64,000 bases of DNA. Source: Peribacillus simplex. Lineage in GTDB: Bacteria; Bacillota; Bacilli; Bacillales; DSM-1321. Location of the stretch: NCBI RefSeq assembly GCF_001578185.1, contig NZ_CP011008.1:1144001-1208000 (forward strand), read 5' to 3'. Positions 35,294-43,779 of the stretch are shown piece by piece. Position 1 is the stretch's first letter, and each line of letters begins with the position of its first letter. The notes under the pieces were generated by a model that did no database searches, was not told where the DNA came from, and saw nothing but the letters and a program-made list of their open reading frames with translations. Made by a program: the position numbers and the translations under genes.

Positions 35294-35377
35294 ATGTCTG
35301 GAGGAATAGGTGGAGGCTTTGCTCTAATTGTCGTTCTTTTCATCCTGTTAATAATCATTGGAGCTTCTTGGTTATAA
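35294..35377 (+). CDS. YjcZ-type 27-residue membrane peptide B
   Basis: The frame encodes MSGGIGGGFALIVVLFILLI and ends IIGASWL. GGGAGG lies about 7 bases before the ATG. Nearly identical in plan to the peptide 180 bases upstream, from which it differs mainly in the last residues (SWL instead of SFC) and loss of the terminal Cys. A strong terminator follows 14 bases later. Confidence 0.8.
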   Translation: MSGGIGGGFALIVVLFILLIIIGASWL

Positions 35378-35390
35378 ACTCATAAACAAA

Positions 35391-35423
35391 AGGCGAAGCT
35401 GACCGCTTCGCCCTTTTTCTTTA
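35391..35423 (+). terminator. Terminator after YjcZ-type peptide B
   Basis: GGCGAAGC (35392-35399) pairs with GCTTCGCC (35405-35412), followed by CTTTTTCTTT. Confidence 0.9.
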
Positions 35424-35489
35424 TGTGGATAATGCGCCGGGTATCACCAATGTATGTAACAAATGATGGCCATCATTTGTTGCTTATCT

Positions 35490-35672
35490 CTACGTATACA
35501 AAATTTCAATATAGGAGGATAATAACATAATAGTAATTAAAACATTAATGATCCTGAATACTTTAGGCTGCCGGTCTTCAGCAATTTCTTTTTGAATGCA
35601 TAAAGAGTTTGTCATTCTATTAATATTATAAAGAATCAAAATAGCAAAAATAATAAACCAGAACGAGATCAA
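35490..35672 (-). CDS. Hypothetical 60-residue membrane protein
   Basis: Two hydrophobic segments (MISFWFIIFAILILYNIN and IINVLITIMLLSSYI) flank a short charged loop (QKEIAEDRQPKVFR). The TTG start at 35670-35672 has AAGGAGGGA 9 bases upstream. I do not recognise the family. It lies in the prsA-hpr interval together with another membrane protein on the same strand. Confidence 0.5.
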   Translation of the reverse strand: MISFWFIIFAILILYNINRMTNSLCIQKEIAEDRQPKVFRIINVLITIMLLSSYIEILYT

Positions 35673-35780
35673 AACCTAAAATCCCTCCTTGCAAAACATC
35701 ATGTATAAATACGATACCAAATTATAATGAAAAAAGATACCTAAAAATCTTATCAGGCATCTTTATGAATAGATAAGGAA

Positions 35781-36320
35781 TCACTTTTGAATAAGTATAT
35801 CGTATCCTTCTAGATGTTCTTCGATAAATGAATGTCCCGGGGAACCAACCAGGTTTTTTATATAAATAAAATCCGATACGCATAATCCAGTGTGCAGGGA
35901 TAATAAAATAGTGAAATAATGGATGTAATGTGGAAAACTAAGGGCACAACCAATCAATATGACAGACATAATGAAGAAAGGTAACACAAGGGTCAAGAGA
36001 TAGAGGTGCTTTCGAATCGGATAATGCACATTGACCCTGCATGTAAGCACAAGTTTCCACTTCAAGGACCAAGAAGTTTTTACTTTTTTACATAAAAATC
36101 GTAAAGGTAAATAGTGTAATAGTTTGTGAACAGGATATAATAAGAGCAATAGGCTAAAAAATACCATTGTTTGATCGTCATACAAAACAACATGGGATGA
36201 AAAGACACTTAATAATGTATAGATCAGAACAAAAGACATCAATATAGTAAAAACTGAAAATAAGATCAGACGGCAATTCCCATATTGTTTTGCCACGTCA
36301 ATTGTTTTCCACGAATTCAT
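35781..36320 (-). CDS. DUF3267/YhaJ-like membrane protein lacking the zincin Glu
   Basis: A 179-residue protein with four or five hydrophobic segments (for example LILFSVFTILMSFVLIYTLL near 18-37 and TLVLPFFIMSVILIGCALSF near 110-129). Size, topology and position beside yhaI/hpr resemble DUF3267-type proteins and the B. subtilis YhaJ locus, a remembered resemblance. Where DUF3267 proteins carry a zincin-like HExxH, this one reads PVHKLLHYLPL, so the two histidines remain but the catalytic Glu is Lys. It is then probably not a protease. The ATG lacks a strong ribosome binding site (AGGGCTG region upstream). Confidence 0.5.
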   Translation of the reverse strand: MNSWKTIDVAKQYGNCRLILFSVFTILMSFVLIYTLLSVFSSHVVLYDDQTMVFFSLLLLLYPVHKLLHYLPLRFLCKKVKTSWSLKWKLVLTCRVNVHYPIRKHLYLLTLVLPFFIMSVILIGCALSFPHYIHYFTILLSLHTGLCVSDFIYIKNLVGSPGHSFIEEHLEGYDILIQK

Positions 36321-36563
36321 TTAGAATCAGCCCTCCAAAGACCGTTGAATTTACCTACATACATTACGATGAATGGGTGGAAAAAGCAATAGAATTCTTG
36401 GATTAAGTTTTATGGTAATAATCACTTTAGAGTGGATGAATATTAAAGACGTTTAAGGCCGGGTTTTGGACATGGATTTGGCTGATTTTTTTGAACGTGA
36501 AAATCTGATCGGTTTTAAGTCTTTTATGATAAAATTGAATGATTGATTGGGGATTAATGATGT

Positions 36564-36890
36564 ATGAAAAATATAAATGAAGAAATAGAAATACTCCGTT
36601 TTCATCAAAGGCTTTTATTAAACATGATACGTAATCCGGAGGCCAAGTTGGACTTTCTTTTTGTGGAAAAAAATTTCACGAAGAAGGAAGCGGAAGAGTT
36701 ATTAGAAACATGTGATATCTTGAGCAAGCGCTACGAAATAGAAAAAGCGGAAGGTTACATGAACTTTCGACCGCTTTTTAATCAATTTGAAAGAAAGGTT
36801 AATCCAAGAATAACCATAAAGGAATGCATTGATGCATGCCTCTCACAAGGTTTATATGTATCATTCATGAAGGAAATGGATAGAGTGTGA
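36564..36890 (+). CDS. yhaI: YhaI, DUF1878 family protein
   Basis: A 108-residue helical protein (B. subtilis YhaI is about 113) with LRFHQRLLLNMI near 11-22 and the acidic FVEKNFTKKEAEELL near 33-47. It matches the DUF1878 family in size and position next to hpr. Its stop codon lies two bases from the hpr stop codon on the other strand, so the convergent genes share no terminator space. Function unknown. Confidence 0.8.
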   Translation: MKNINEEIEILRFHQRLLLNMIRNPEAKLDFLFVEKNFTKKEAEELLETCDILSKRYEIEKAEGYMNFRPLFNQFERKVNPRITIKECIDACLSQGLYVSFMKEMDRV

Positions 36891-36892
36891 GA

Positions 36893-37471
36893 TTAAACTG
36901 GTTCAGTTTCTTTCTCTATCTTTTTTTTTGTGATTTTACCCTCCACGTCAGTAAATTCCTGATCAATGTTATCGAAGGATCGTTCAAAGATTTGCATGAA
37001 ATCTTCACCGTATATATTACGTATGACAGCCATCATTTCAATCATATCCGGAAACTTCCCATAAAGCTCACGAAGTGGAAGTGCACCTGAGAAAGCAGAG
37101 TTCTTACTTGGGTCATATGTCTCCATTAAATCAAGTAGAAGCTTTTCACCTTCTGGGGTGATCTCTATATACGTATTCCTTTTGTCATTTTCTTTCTTTG
37201 AAAAAGTTAAAAACCCGCGTTCTTCTAATTTTTTTGAAAAATTAAATGCCGTAGAAACATGCATGACCCCAAATTTTGCAACATCTGAAATGGAAGAGCC
37301 ATTAAGATGGTAGGCAATCCATAGAATATGGTGCTCATTGATATTTAAATCATAGGGCTTAATCCATTGCTGCCAATCTTTTTCAATTGATTTCCATAAT
37401 GCTTTGCTTAATTGTGCAATTCGTTGACTAAAAATCATTGCTTCTTTCATAGAATAATTTTTATTCTGCAT
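36893..37471 (-). CDS. hpr: Hpr/ScoC, MarR-family transition-state regulator
   Basis: A 192-residue MarR-family protein (B. subtilis Hpr is 203). A central winged helix-turn-helix includes [20 protein letters not shown] (recognition helix about 78-95) and [17 protein letters not shown] (wing). The N-terminus is the family-specific [20 protein letters not shown]. In B. subtilis it represses extracellular protease genes, sporulation-related genes and peptide permeases at the end of growth. The C-terminus after about residue 165 is highly acidic then basic, and slightly shorter than in B. subtilis. Confidence 0.9.
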   Translation of the reverse strand: MQNKNYSMKEAMIFSQRIAQLSKALWKSIEKDWQQWIKPYDLNINEHHILWIAYHLNGSSISDVAKFGVMHVSTAFNFSKKLEERGFLTFSKKENDKRNTYIEITPEGEKLLLDLMETYDPSKNSAFSGALPLRELYGKFPDMIEMMAVIRNIYGEDFMQIFERSFDNIDQEFTDVEGKITKKKIEKETEPV

Positions 37472-37650
37472 ATTATGGGCTCACCTACTTATAAGATTCT
37501 GTATATTTATTATGACAATAAAATAAAAATTAATAAAGAAAATATTTGCGAAATTTTTAGAAAATTTTATTTTTTTTAATTGAATTCTCCATTTCACTCC
37601 AATAAACCATATGATTTATTGGTAAAAATGGAGAACCGAGCTTGTGTGTA

Positions 37651-38013
37651 TTAATTTTTGGAAGCAGGGATTGCCCTTTCCAATTCTTTTAAAGAACTTT
37701 CAATTTCTTGAACGTTCTTCAATAATTCATTCTTATTGGGTTCGATTTCCTGCTTCCAGTTCTCGATGACGACCTGAACATCCGAAATGAAGGTTTTTAC
37801 CGTTTCTTTGCTGATTTGTGTAGCTTCCATCGTGTCATCTTTAATATTTAGCATTTTCACCTTTAACTCATCAATTGTATTCTTAATTTCTTCCGTATTC
37901 GTTTTGATGCGGGTCCGTAAGTCTTTACCTGAACTTGGAGTAGAAAGTAAGGTTGCTGCACCCGCTACGACCGTTCCGGTTAAAAAGCCAATTAGTAATG
38001 ATTTTGCTTTCAT
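37651..38013 (-). CDS. yhaH: YhaH, YtxH-domain protein
   Basis: A 120-residue protein (B. subtilis YhaH is about 118): a short N-terminal membrane segment (SLLIGFLTGTVVAGAATLL), the conserved LSTPSSGKDLRTRI motif of YtxH proteins and a long amphipathic helix. GAGGTGATC stands upstream of the ATG at 38013; the frame extends three more codons to 38022, inside the ribosome binding site. YtxH proteins are general-stress or envelope-associated; no reaction is known. Confidence 0.85.
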   Translation of the reverse strand: MKAKSLLIGFLTGTVVAGAATLLSTPSSGKDLRTRIKTNTEEIKNTIDELKVKMLNIKDDTMEATQISKETVKTFISDVQVVIENWKQEIEPNKNELLKNVQEIESSLKELERAIPASKN

Positions 38014-38331
38014 TAGGATCACCTCATTTTATAATATTGTTTTCGCTTAACATGGTCTAAATCCCTGCTGAAAAAAGCATCAATTGGAAATTATGATAAT
38101 TAGGGATAGAAATACTATTGATATCAAAATACCATAATTTTCATTCCTATGGAAGAGTATAGACCATTTTATCTTTATATCACAAAAATATTTTTTTAAA
38201 CTTAGATAGTAAATATATAATATTTAAAAATAACTTGAAGCTTTATTAAAAATGCTTCATATAAAGGAAAGAACAGCATATAGATAGTAAAAACAAGCTG
38301 TCGGAACATGGATGGCACTGGTGGGTTAATA

Positions 38332-38511
38332 ATGAAAATCATTTTTTTATTAGGCCTGATATGCTTGTGCGGAATGGGGTATTTTCTACGAAAAGCAAAA
38401 ACTCCTGGCATCTATCCGCCTAAGAGGGTGCTCCAGGCTAGAGCCTTCGCTATGGGTCTTCCCGGAGGGTTACTGCTTTTGATTTGGTTTATGTGGATAT
38501 TGATTCATTGA
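38332..38511 (+). CDS. Hypothetical 59-residue membrane protein
   Basis: Two hydrophobic segments (MKIIFLLGLICLCGMGYFL and GLPGGLLLLIWFMWILI) around a basic loop (RKAKTPGIYPPKRVLQAR). The ATG at 38332 is preceded by GGTGGG. The positive-inside rule would place the loop in the cytoplasm. It has a terminator at 38557. Not recognised. It lies between yhaH and trpP on the opposite strand. Confidence 0.5.
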   Translation: MKIIFLLGLICLCGMGYFLRKAKTPGIYPPKRVLQARAFAMGLPGGLLLLIWFMWILIH

Positions 38512-38556
38512 TCCTTGGGGGATGATTCTGATTAGACTCCAGATTCATAAGAGTGG

Positions 38557-38590
38557 AAAAAAAAGCACCGGACATTCCGGTGCTTTTTTA
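38557..38590. terminator. Bidirectional terminator, small membrane protein gene / trpP
   Basis: AAAAAAAGCACCGG pairs with CCGGTGCTTTTTT around ACATT. It has T tracts in both directions. Confidence 0.9.
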
Positions 38591-38609
38591 AATATGATGA
38601 TCCTGCTGC

Positions 38610-39128
38610 TTAAGCATTAATGGGTATATTAGATTTTCTTACGATGCCGTTCACAATTGGATAAATGATGACCATCGCAACTGTGTTTAGCAGTACGGCA
38701 GGAAGCACAACAGCGCCGAAAAGTGCAACGAAAGGCCCTGGAAGGGAAACGATATAATAAGCCGAACCAAGGAAGACAGCACCGGAAATTATTGTTCCTA
38801 CGGCAGTCAAGACACTAACCGTGACAACGGACGTTGAAAATTTCTTAAGACTGATGAATAAAAGGTAAAACAGAAAGGCTGTTGCCAATTTGTCTATGAT
38901 ATTTGGAATCTGTCCACCAGGAAATGTAGTTGTCATGGCAGAGATGGCTCCAGCAGCCAAGGCGACAATGAATACATTCTTCTTCGCGGGAAACAGCGTG
39001 ATCGCCAAAAACATCATCAACAGCATCATATCCGGTTTCATTCCAAGGAAGAATCCAGGAATGATAAAATGCAGGGCAGCCCCAATCCCGATTAATAGGG
39101 ACAGTGACACAAGGGTTTTCGTTTTCAT
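38610..39128 (-). CDS. trpP: TrpP, tryptophan transporter
   Basis: A 172-residue membrane protein, the same length as B. subtilis TrpP (YhaG), with five or six hydrophobic segments, the first being LVSLSLLIGIGAALHFIIPG. A conserved DMMLLMMFLAI stretch (about 33-43) and an MTTTFPGGQIPNIIDK loop (about 65-80) fit the family. It imports tryptophan. The ATG lies next to a TRAP-binding site that covers the ribosome binding site, so translation should fall when tryptophan is plentiful. Confidence 0.9.
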   Translation of the reverse strand: MKTKTLVSLSLLIGIGAALHFIIPGFFLGMKPDMMLLMMFLAITLFPAKKNVFIVALAAGAISAMTTTFPGGQIPNIIDKLATAFLFYLLFISLKKFSTSVVTVSVLTAVGTIISGAVFLGSAYYIVSLPGPFVALFGAVVLPAVLLNTVAMVIIYPIVNGIVRKSNIPINA

Positions 39129-39131
39129 TTA

Positions 39132-39159
39132 CTCATCTCTCCTATTCTCATCTCAACTA
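39132..39159 (-). promoter_or_regulatory. TRAP-binding site over the trpP ribosome binding site
   Basis: On the minus-strand mRNA six triplets follow each other at an exact 5-base period: TAG-TT-GAG-AT-GAG-AA-TAG-GA-GAG-AT-GAG, ending 3 bases before the ATG. (G/U)AG triplets with 2-base spacers are the known target of the ring-shaped TRAP protein. The triplet array includes AGGAGAG, the likely ribosome binding site, so bound TRAP would block initiation, as established for trpP in B. subtilis. Confidence 0.85.
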
Positions 39160-39254
39160 ACATCTTTTCTTCAACAATGCACTATTGCCTGTTGCAAGAA
39201 GTTTAAAATAGTATATCATAAGACCTATTTTTTTAGAAGGTATATTTGTTTGAA

Positions 39255-40358
39255 TTAAAGAGTTTGAGCTTCCTTAGCTTTATACGATTCCTGGAATTTC
39301 TTCATGAAATCCGCAAGCTCCTGACAATGGGATAAAGGGACAGCATTATAGATGGATGCTCTGCAGCCACCGATAGAACGGTGACCGTTCAGTCCTACGA
39401 ATCCGGCTTGCTTCACTTCTTTAAGGAATTGAACTTCAGCTTCTTCAGACGGAAGCGTGAAGGTTACATTCATGAATGAACGGCTGTCTGATAGGGCATG
39501 GCCTTTATAAAAGCCATTGCTGCCGTCGATGGCATCGTAAATGACTTTTGCTTTTTCTTCATTGATTTCAGCAATCTTTTCCACGCCACCCTGTTCTTTT
39601 GCCCAATCCAACACAAGGGACAATAAGTAAATTGCCAATGTCGGAGGAGTGTTATATAACGAATCATTTTTCGAATGGATAGAATAGTTCATCATGGATG
39701 GGATTTTTTCATTATCCGTTATTAAATCCTTACGGATGATAACGACTGTGATTCCCGACGGACCTAAATTCTTTTGTGCACCTGCATATATGATTCCGAA
39801 TTTACTAACATCAATTTTTTTGCTGAGAATATCACTTGACATATCAGCTACTAAAGGAATGCTTCCAGTTTCCGGGAATTCTTTCCATTGTGTTCCGTAA
39901 ATCGTATTATTGCTTGTGATATGAAGATATGCAGCATCATCATTCAATTCGATGTCTGCAACTTTAGGGATGAATGTATATTTTTCATCTTTGGATGAAG
40001 CTACTACTGCCGTTTTACCAACCTTTTTTGCTTCTTTTAATGCTTTTTCCGACCAAGAACCAGTAAGGACATAATCTGCCCTTTTTCCATCATTCAAAAT
40101 GTTCATGGGAATCATGGAAAATTGTAGACTTGCTCCTCCTTGCAGCAGAAGGACTTCATAATTTTCAGGAATTTCCATAAGGTCTTTTAATGATTGAATG
40201 GCATGGTTATGAATTTTTTCGAATTCCGAACTTCTATGGCTTAGTTCCATGACGGACATTCCGGAATTCTCAATATTCAGCCATTCGTTTTGGGCTCTTT
40301 GTAAAACTTCTAAGGGAAGGGCAGCTGGCCCAGCGTTAAAATTGCGTGCACGTTTCAA
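39255..40358 (-). CDS. serC: SerC, phosphoserine aminotransferase
   Basis: A 367-residue class V aminotransferase for the second step of serine synthesis (3-phosphohydroxypyruvate to phosphoserine; PLP-dependent). Visible signatures: NFNAGPAALPLEVL at the start, LLQGGASLQFSM (about 75-86), the PLP lysine in YAGAQKNLGPSG (about 193-204), and GHRSIGGCRASIYNA near the C-terminus (phosphate-binding His and Arg). TTG start with GGAGGAAAA upstream. It lies between trpP and hit as in B. subtilis. Confidence 0.95.
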   Translation of the reverse strand: MKRARNFNAGPAALPLEVLQRAQNEWLNIENSGMSVMELSHRSSEFEKIHNHAIQSLKDLMEIPENYEVLLLQGGASLQFSMIPMNILNDGKRADYVLTGSWSEKALKEAKKVGKTAVVASSKDEKYTFIPKVADIELNDDAAYLHITSNNTIYGTQWKEFPETGSIPLVADMSSDILSKKIDVSKFGIIYAGAQKNLGPSGITVVIIRKDLITDNEKIPSMMNYSIHSKNDSLYNTPPTLAIYLLSLVLDWAKEQGGVEKIAEINEEKAKVIYDAIDGSNGFYKGHALSDSRSFMNVTFTLPSEEAEVQFLKEVKQAGFVGLNGHRSIGGCRASIYNAVPLSHCQELADFMKKFQESYKAKEAQTL

Positions 40359-40498
40359 ATTTTTTCCTCCTAATACGTCTATGTGTTAAAGTGTTTAAAT
40401 CTATTTATATCCTACCAGAAAATTAATTTCAATAGGAGAAAAATTTAGAATTTTAGGTAGATAAAAAAATGAAATAGGAAGTAATAGAAGAGGAGGAA

Positions 40499-40535
40499 AT
40501 AAATAGGTCCCTCACTTTAAGTGAGGACCTATTTA
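40499..40535 (-). terminator. Hairpin between hit and serC, probable terminator
   Basis: AAATAGGTCC-TCAC pairs with GTGAG-GGACCTATTT with one bulge. On the minus strand it lies downstream of hit, but its T tract is part of the stem. Confidence 0.6.
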
Positions 40536-40646
40536 GGGTGTTTTTTGTCACGCATAACTGAGCTATTTTAGAGAAATCGTTGAACGTAAGTTGTAATATT
40601 CCAATAGTTAGGAGGTGGATGATAACCCTTACAGGTAGCGTTAATT

Positions 40647-41069
40647 TCACTTAATATGCTGTGCGATGGAGTCAGCGATTTGTTTCAGGTCATCTGGTGT
40701 ATAGTCGCTCGTATTCGTTTTCCAAACAGCCCCAAAGCCGTCACCTTCCCCATGCCGAGGAATTAAATGCATATGAAAATGGAAAACGGACTGTCCTGCG
40801 GCTTCCCCGTTATTATTTAGAAGATTCAGGCCTACAGGTTGGAATTCCTGTTTCATGGCACGGGCAATTTCAGGTACCACCTCAAAAAGATTCTTGGCAA
40901 TTTCAGGTGTCAACTCATATAGATTTTCCTTATGTACTTTAGGTATTACCAGGGTATGGCCTTTTGTTACTTGACTGATATCGAGAAAGGCCAATACATG
41001 TTCATTTTCGAAGACTTTGGTACTTGGTATTTCTCCATCGATTATTTTGCAGAAAATGCAATCACTCAT
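40647..41069 (-). CDS. hit: Hit, HIT-family nucleotide hydrolase
   Basis: A 140-residue HIT protein (B. subtilis Hit is about 145). CIFCKIIDGEIPS at the N-terminus supplies the paired cysteines seen in this subfamily. The catalytic triad HFHMHLIPRH lies at about 96-105. Members hydrolyse adenosine phosphoramidates or dinucleotides. In B. subtilis it lies divergently from the ecs operon, as here, although the gap is longer. Confidence 0.9.
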   Translation of the reverse strand: MSDCIFCKIIDGEIPSTKVFENEHVLAFLDISQVTKGHTLVIPKVHKENLYELTPEIAKNLFEVVPEIARAMKQEFQPVGLNLLNNNGEAAGQSVFHFHMHLIPRHGEGDGFGAVWKTNTSDYTPDDLKQIADSIAQHIK

Positions 41070-41146
41070 TAAAAAACGCTCCTTTAGAAGTTAATGTATT
41101 TGGTTAATCGTACCATAGCATGAATCCTTGGGAAAAGGAAAAATCA

Positions 41147-41180
41147 TAAAAACAGGATGCAACATTAAGTTGCACCCTGC
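41147..41180 (-). terminator. Minus-strand terminator without an obvious gene
   Basis: CAGGGTGCAA pairs with TTGCATCCTG around CTTAATG (one mismatch) on the minus strand and is followed by TTTTT. It is upstream of hit, so it would end a transcript started further right. Confidence 0.65.
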
Positions 41181-41449
41181 TTATTTGAAAAAGGGGGGGT
41201 GGCTTCAAAATTCGCATTTAGCATAAATTCTCTGCGACAAACACCTCATCTACATTTTAGTAAAATACGGTTATTATCTGATTAGAGATTTTCCATTCAA
41301 AGCAACCATCTCCTATATCTTTAAAGTTTCATCAACTTACAAAGCATAATTGATAATTATTGAATGATTTTTCTGCTTTTACGTGCAAGAGAACCATCTC
41401 CTTGCTCGAAACGATTTTTTTAAATGAAGCTTCTGGTTTAATTCAGTTT

Positions 41450-41492
41450 TACGTCTTTAACTGACACCTCATTTACAATATGATGTGAATCA
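41450..41492. repeat. 43-base direct repeat, copy 1
   Basis: Begins TACGTCTTTAACTGACACC and is identical to 41526-41568, 76 bases away. Its right part plus 7 bases forms the palindrome TTACA-AT-ATGAT-GTGA-ATCAT-T-TGTAA (41473-41499). Confidence 0.9.
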
Positions 41493-41525
41493 TTTGTAAT
41501 AAAACATTTGGGTATTTCAGTGTAA

Positions 41526-41568
41526 TACGTCTTTAACTGACACCTCATTTACAATATGATGTGAATCA
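41526..41568. repeat. 43-base direct repeat, copy 2
   Basis: Exact copy of 41450-41492. The palindrome continues to 41575 with changed right arm (ATCA-CAC-GTAA), keeping TTAC/GTAA and TGAT/ATCA pairing. Confidence 0.9.
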
Positions 41569-41732
41569 CACGTAATGACTAACCCCTTCTTCCTTATTTA
41601 TGATGACCACCAAGCAGGAAAAATATAATTAGTTATTTATGGAAATTTTGTTCCGGGAACACTCGACTATATAAAAGCAGGATAATTTGATAAAATGGAA
41701 ATAAGAACCTCTATATAGAAAGGATCGTTTAT

Positions 41733-42476
41733 ATGTCCTTATTGGAAATCAAGCAATTAGTTGGCGGTTACACGAAAACGCCCGTTCTAAAGGGAATTAG
41801 CTTTGACATTCAACCAAATGAGTTAGTAGGGTTAATCGGGCTCAACGGGGCTGGGAAAAGTACGACGATTAAACATATCATCGGACTCATGGAGCCGAAA
41901 GGCGGAAGTGTTTCGATTCATGGCAAAACACTTGCCCAGGACCCAGATACATATCGTAAGCAATTCACTTATGTTCCAGAAACTCCAATCTTGTATGATG
42001 AGCTTACACTTGAGGAGCATTTAAAGCTGACGGCCATGGCGCATGGTTTGGAGGAATCCACATATAAAGAAAGGATGGACGTTCTGTTAAAGGAATTTCA
42101 TATGGAGAAAAGACTTAAATGGTTTCCGGCGCATTTTTCAAAAGGAATGAAGCAAAAGGTCATGATAATGTGCGCCTTTTTAGTACAGCCGTCTTTATAT
42201 ATCGTCGACGAACCCTTCGTAGGTCTTGATCCATTAGGCATTCAATCCCTGCTTGATTTGATGAGGAAAATGAAAGAGAGCGGAGCGGGAATTTTAATGT
42301 CAACACACATACTGGCTACAGCCGAGCGGTATTGTGATTCTTTCATCATCCTGCATAATGGGGAGATCCGGGCAAAAGGCAATCTTGAACAGCTTCGTGA
42401 ACAATTTTCCATGCCGGGGGCAACTCTTGACGATTTATATGTTCAATTGACGAAAGAAGAAATCGGTCATGAATAG
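41733..42476 (+). CDS. ecsA: EcsA, ABC transporter ATP-binding protein
   Basis: A 247-residue ABC ATPase, the size of B. subtilis EcsA. Walker A is GLNGAGKST (about 37-45), the signature-region FSKGMKQKVM is near 138, Walker B SLYIVDEPFVGLDP is near 154-167 and the switch STHI near 194. With EcsB it forms an exporter affecting secretion, competence and intramembrane protease (RasP) activity; the substrate is not settled. It overlaps ecsB by 8 bases. Confidence 0.9.
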   Translation: MSLLEIKQLVGGYTKTPVLKGISFDIQPNELVGLIGLNGAGKSTTIKHIIGLMEPKGGSVSIHGKTLAQDPDTYRKQFTYVPETPILYDELTLEEHLKLTAMAHGLEESTYKERMDVLLKEFHMEKRLKWFPAHFSKGMKQKVMIMCAFLVQPSLYIVDEPFVGLDPLGIQSLLDLMRKMKESGAGILMSTHILATAERYCDSFIILHNGEIRAKGNLEQLREQFSMPGATLDDLYVQLTKEEIGHE

Positions 42477-43677
42477 TCAAAATCTCTGGAAGGAAAGATA
42501 TTTAGGCTATATAAATGAAACGCAAAAATATCTTCGTTACATTTTTAACGGCCATCTGGTTTTTGTAATGGTATTGGTTCTTGGTGGTTTAGCTTATTAT
42601 TACAGCGATTGGGTGAAGACGTTAAAAAGTGATTTCCCGGCTGAAATGATCATGGCCTTTGTTTTATCGATGATTGTAACCAGAAGCCCGATAAATACTT
42701 TTTTGAAAGAACCTGATACGGTATTCTTACTTCCGCTTGAAACGAAGTTGAAAAGCTATTTCAAGAATTCTCTGGTATTAAGTTGGGTCATGCAGGGCTT
42801 TATCCTTCTGGTTGTCCTAATTGCATTTATTCCAATGTATACGAAGGTTACGGGTGCAGGAGGAACAGACTTTGGAATCATCCTGGTTGTATTGCTTATT
42901 TTGAAGTTTTTGAATTTAACCATGCGTTGGCAAGTATTGAAATATCAAGATACATCAGTGAGCAAGTGGGACGCCTTAATCCGCTTTTTACTTAATGGTG
43001 TGATGCTCTATTTCATCTGTTCAAGGGCAAATATACTGTTTGCACTTATAACCATTTTATTATTGTTAGGGCTTTACATGTATTACCGGAGCGCAACTAA
43101 AGATTTTGTGTTGAAATGGGAGCGGCTGGTGGAACTGGAAAATAAGCGGATGAATTCTTTTTATCGAATAGCGAACATGTTTACTGATGTTCCCCATTTG
43201 AAAGGGAAGGTAGCAAGAAGGAAATGGATGGACTGGCTTTTATCATTCATTCCATATGGTGAAAAATCAACGTATACCTATCTTTACGCCCGTACTTTGT
43301 TGCGATCCAATGATTATGTGGGACTTTGTTTTCGTTTAACTATCATAGGCTCCGTTATTTTAAGTGTATTCACTAGCATATGGGCACATTTAATTGTAAC
43401 TTTTATGTTCCTGTTTATGACAGCCCTGCAATTGTTACCGGTTTGGAAGGCTCATGAATGGAAAGTGTGGGTCTCACTTTATCCATTGCCAGCAAAAATG
43501 AGAGAATCTGCAGTCATAAAGCTAATTTCCTTTTTCCTATTATTTGAGGACCTGGTCTTCTGCTTGGTCCTGCTAGTGAAAGGGGAATGGATGTCCGCCT
43601 TAGCCGCACTGGCAATGGGACTTGTATTCTTATTCGGTTTTAAAAATTATGCAACAAAGAAAATTAAAAACTTTTAA
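42469..43677 (+). CDS. ecsB: EcsB, ABC transporter permease
   Basis: A 402-residue integral membrane protein (B. subtilis EcsB is 408) with about eight hydrophobic segments, beginning VFVMVLVLGGLAYYYSDWV (about 27-45) after an amphipathic N-terminus LWKERYLGYINETQKYLRYI typical of EcsB. ATG within the end of ecsA. A terminator after it separates ecsC. Confidence 0.9.
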   Translation: MNSQNLWKERYLGYINETQKYLRYIFNGHLVFVMVLVLGGLAYYYSDWVKTLKSDFPAEMIMAFVLSMIVTRSPINTFLKEPDTVFLLPLETKLKSYFKNSLVLSWVMQGFILLVVLIAFIPMYTKVTGAGGTDFGIILVVLLILKFLNLTMRWQVLKYQDTSVSKWDALIRFLLNGVMLYFICSRANILFALITILLLLGLYMYYRSATKDFVLKWERLVELENKRMNSFYRIANMFTDVPHLKGKVARRKWMDWLLSFIPYGEKSTYTYLYARTLLRSNDYVGLCFRLTIIGSVILSVFTSIWAHLIVTFMFLFMTALQLLPVWKAHEWKVWVSLYPLPAKMRESAVIKLISFFLLFEDLVFCLVLLVKGEWMSALAALAMGLVFLFGFKNYATKKIKNF

Positions 43678-43680
43678 TCA

Positions 43681-43715
43681 GAAGCTGATTTTTCATAAAA
43701 TCAGCTTTTTCTTTT
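43681..43715 (+). terminator. Terminator between ecsB and ecsC
   Basis: AAGCTGATTTT pairs with AAAATCAGCTT around TCAT, followed by a T tract. It may only partly stop transcription into ecsC. Confidence 0.8.
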
Positions 43716-43779
43716 AAGAAATGAAAATTGAAACTAAAAGCCTCGTAGGGGGTATATACATATTTAATGGAGGTGTTAA

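Larger units (their letters stand above)
41070..41732. other. Long hit-ecsA intergenic region
   Basis: 660 bases with no open frame of note. It holds a minus-facing terminator (41147-41180) with no gene in front of it, a 43-base exact direct repeat (41450 and 41526), a looser copy near 41241, and two short look-alikes (ACCATCTCCT near 41305 and 41391). On the minus strand each of the three better copies contains ATGAGGTG. A TTGTTC-N16-TATAAA candidate promoter for ecsA lies near 41649-41676. Confidence 0.6.

Noticed and set aside
40661..40942. Plus-strand frame of 93 codons over hit
   Set aside because: It is the antisense shadow of the hit gene, which has full HIT motifs.
41450..41568. Direct repeats as a CRISPR array
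   Set aside because: Only two exact copies, with a 33-base gap, a repeat longer than usual, and no cas genes nearby.
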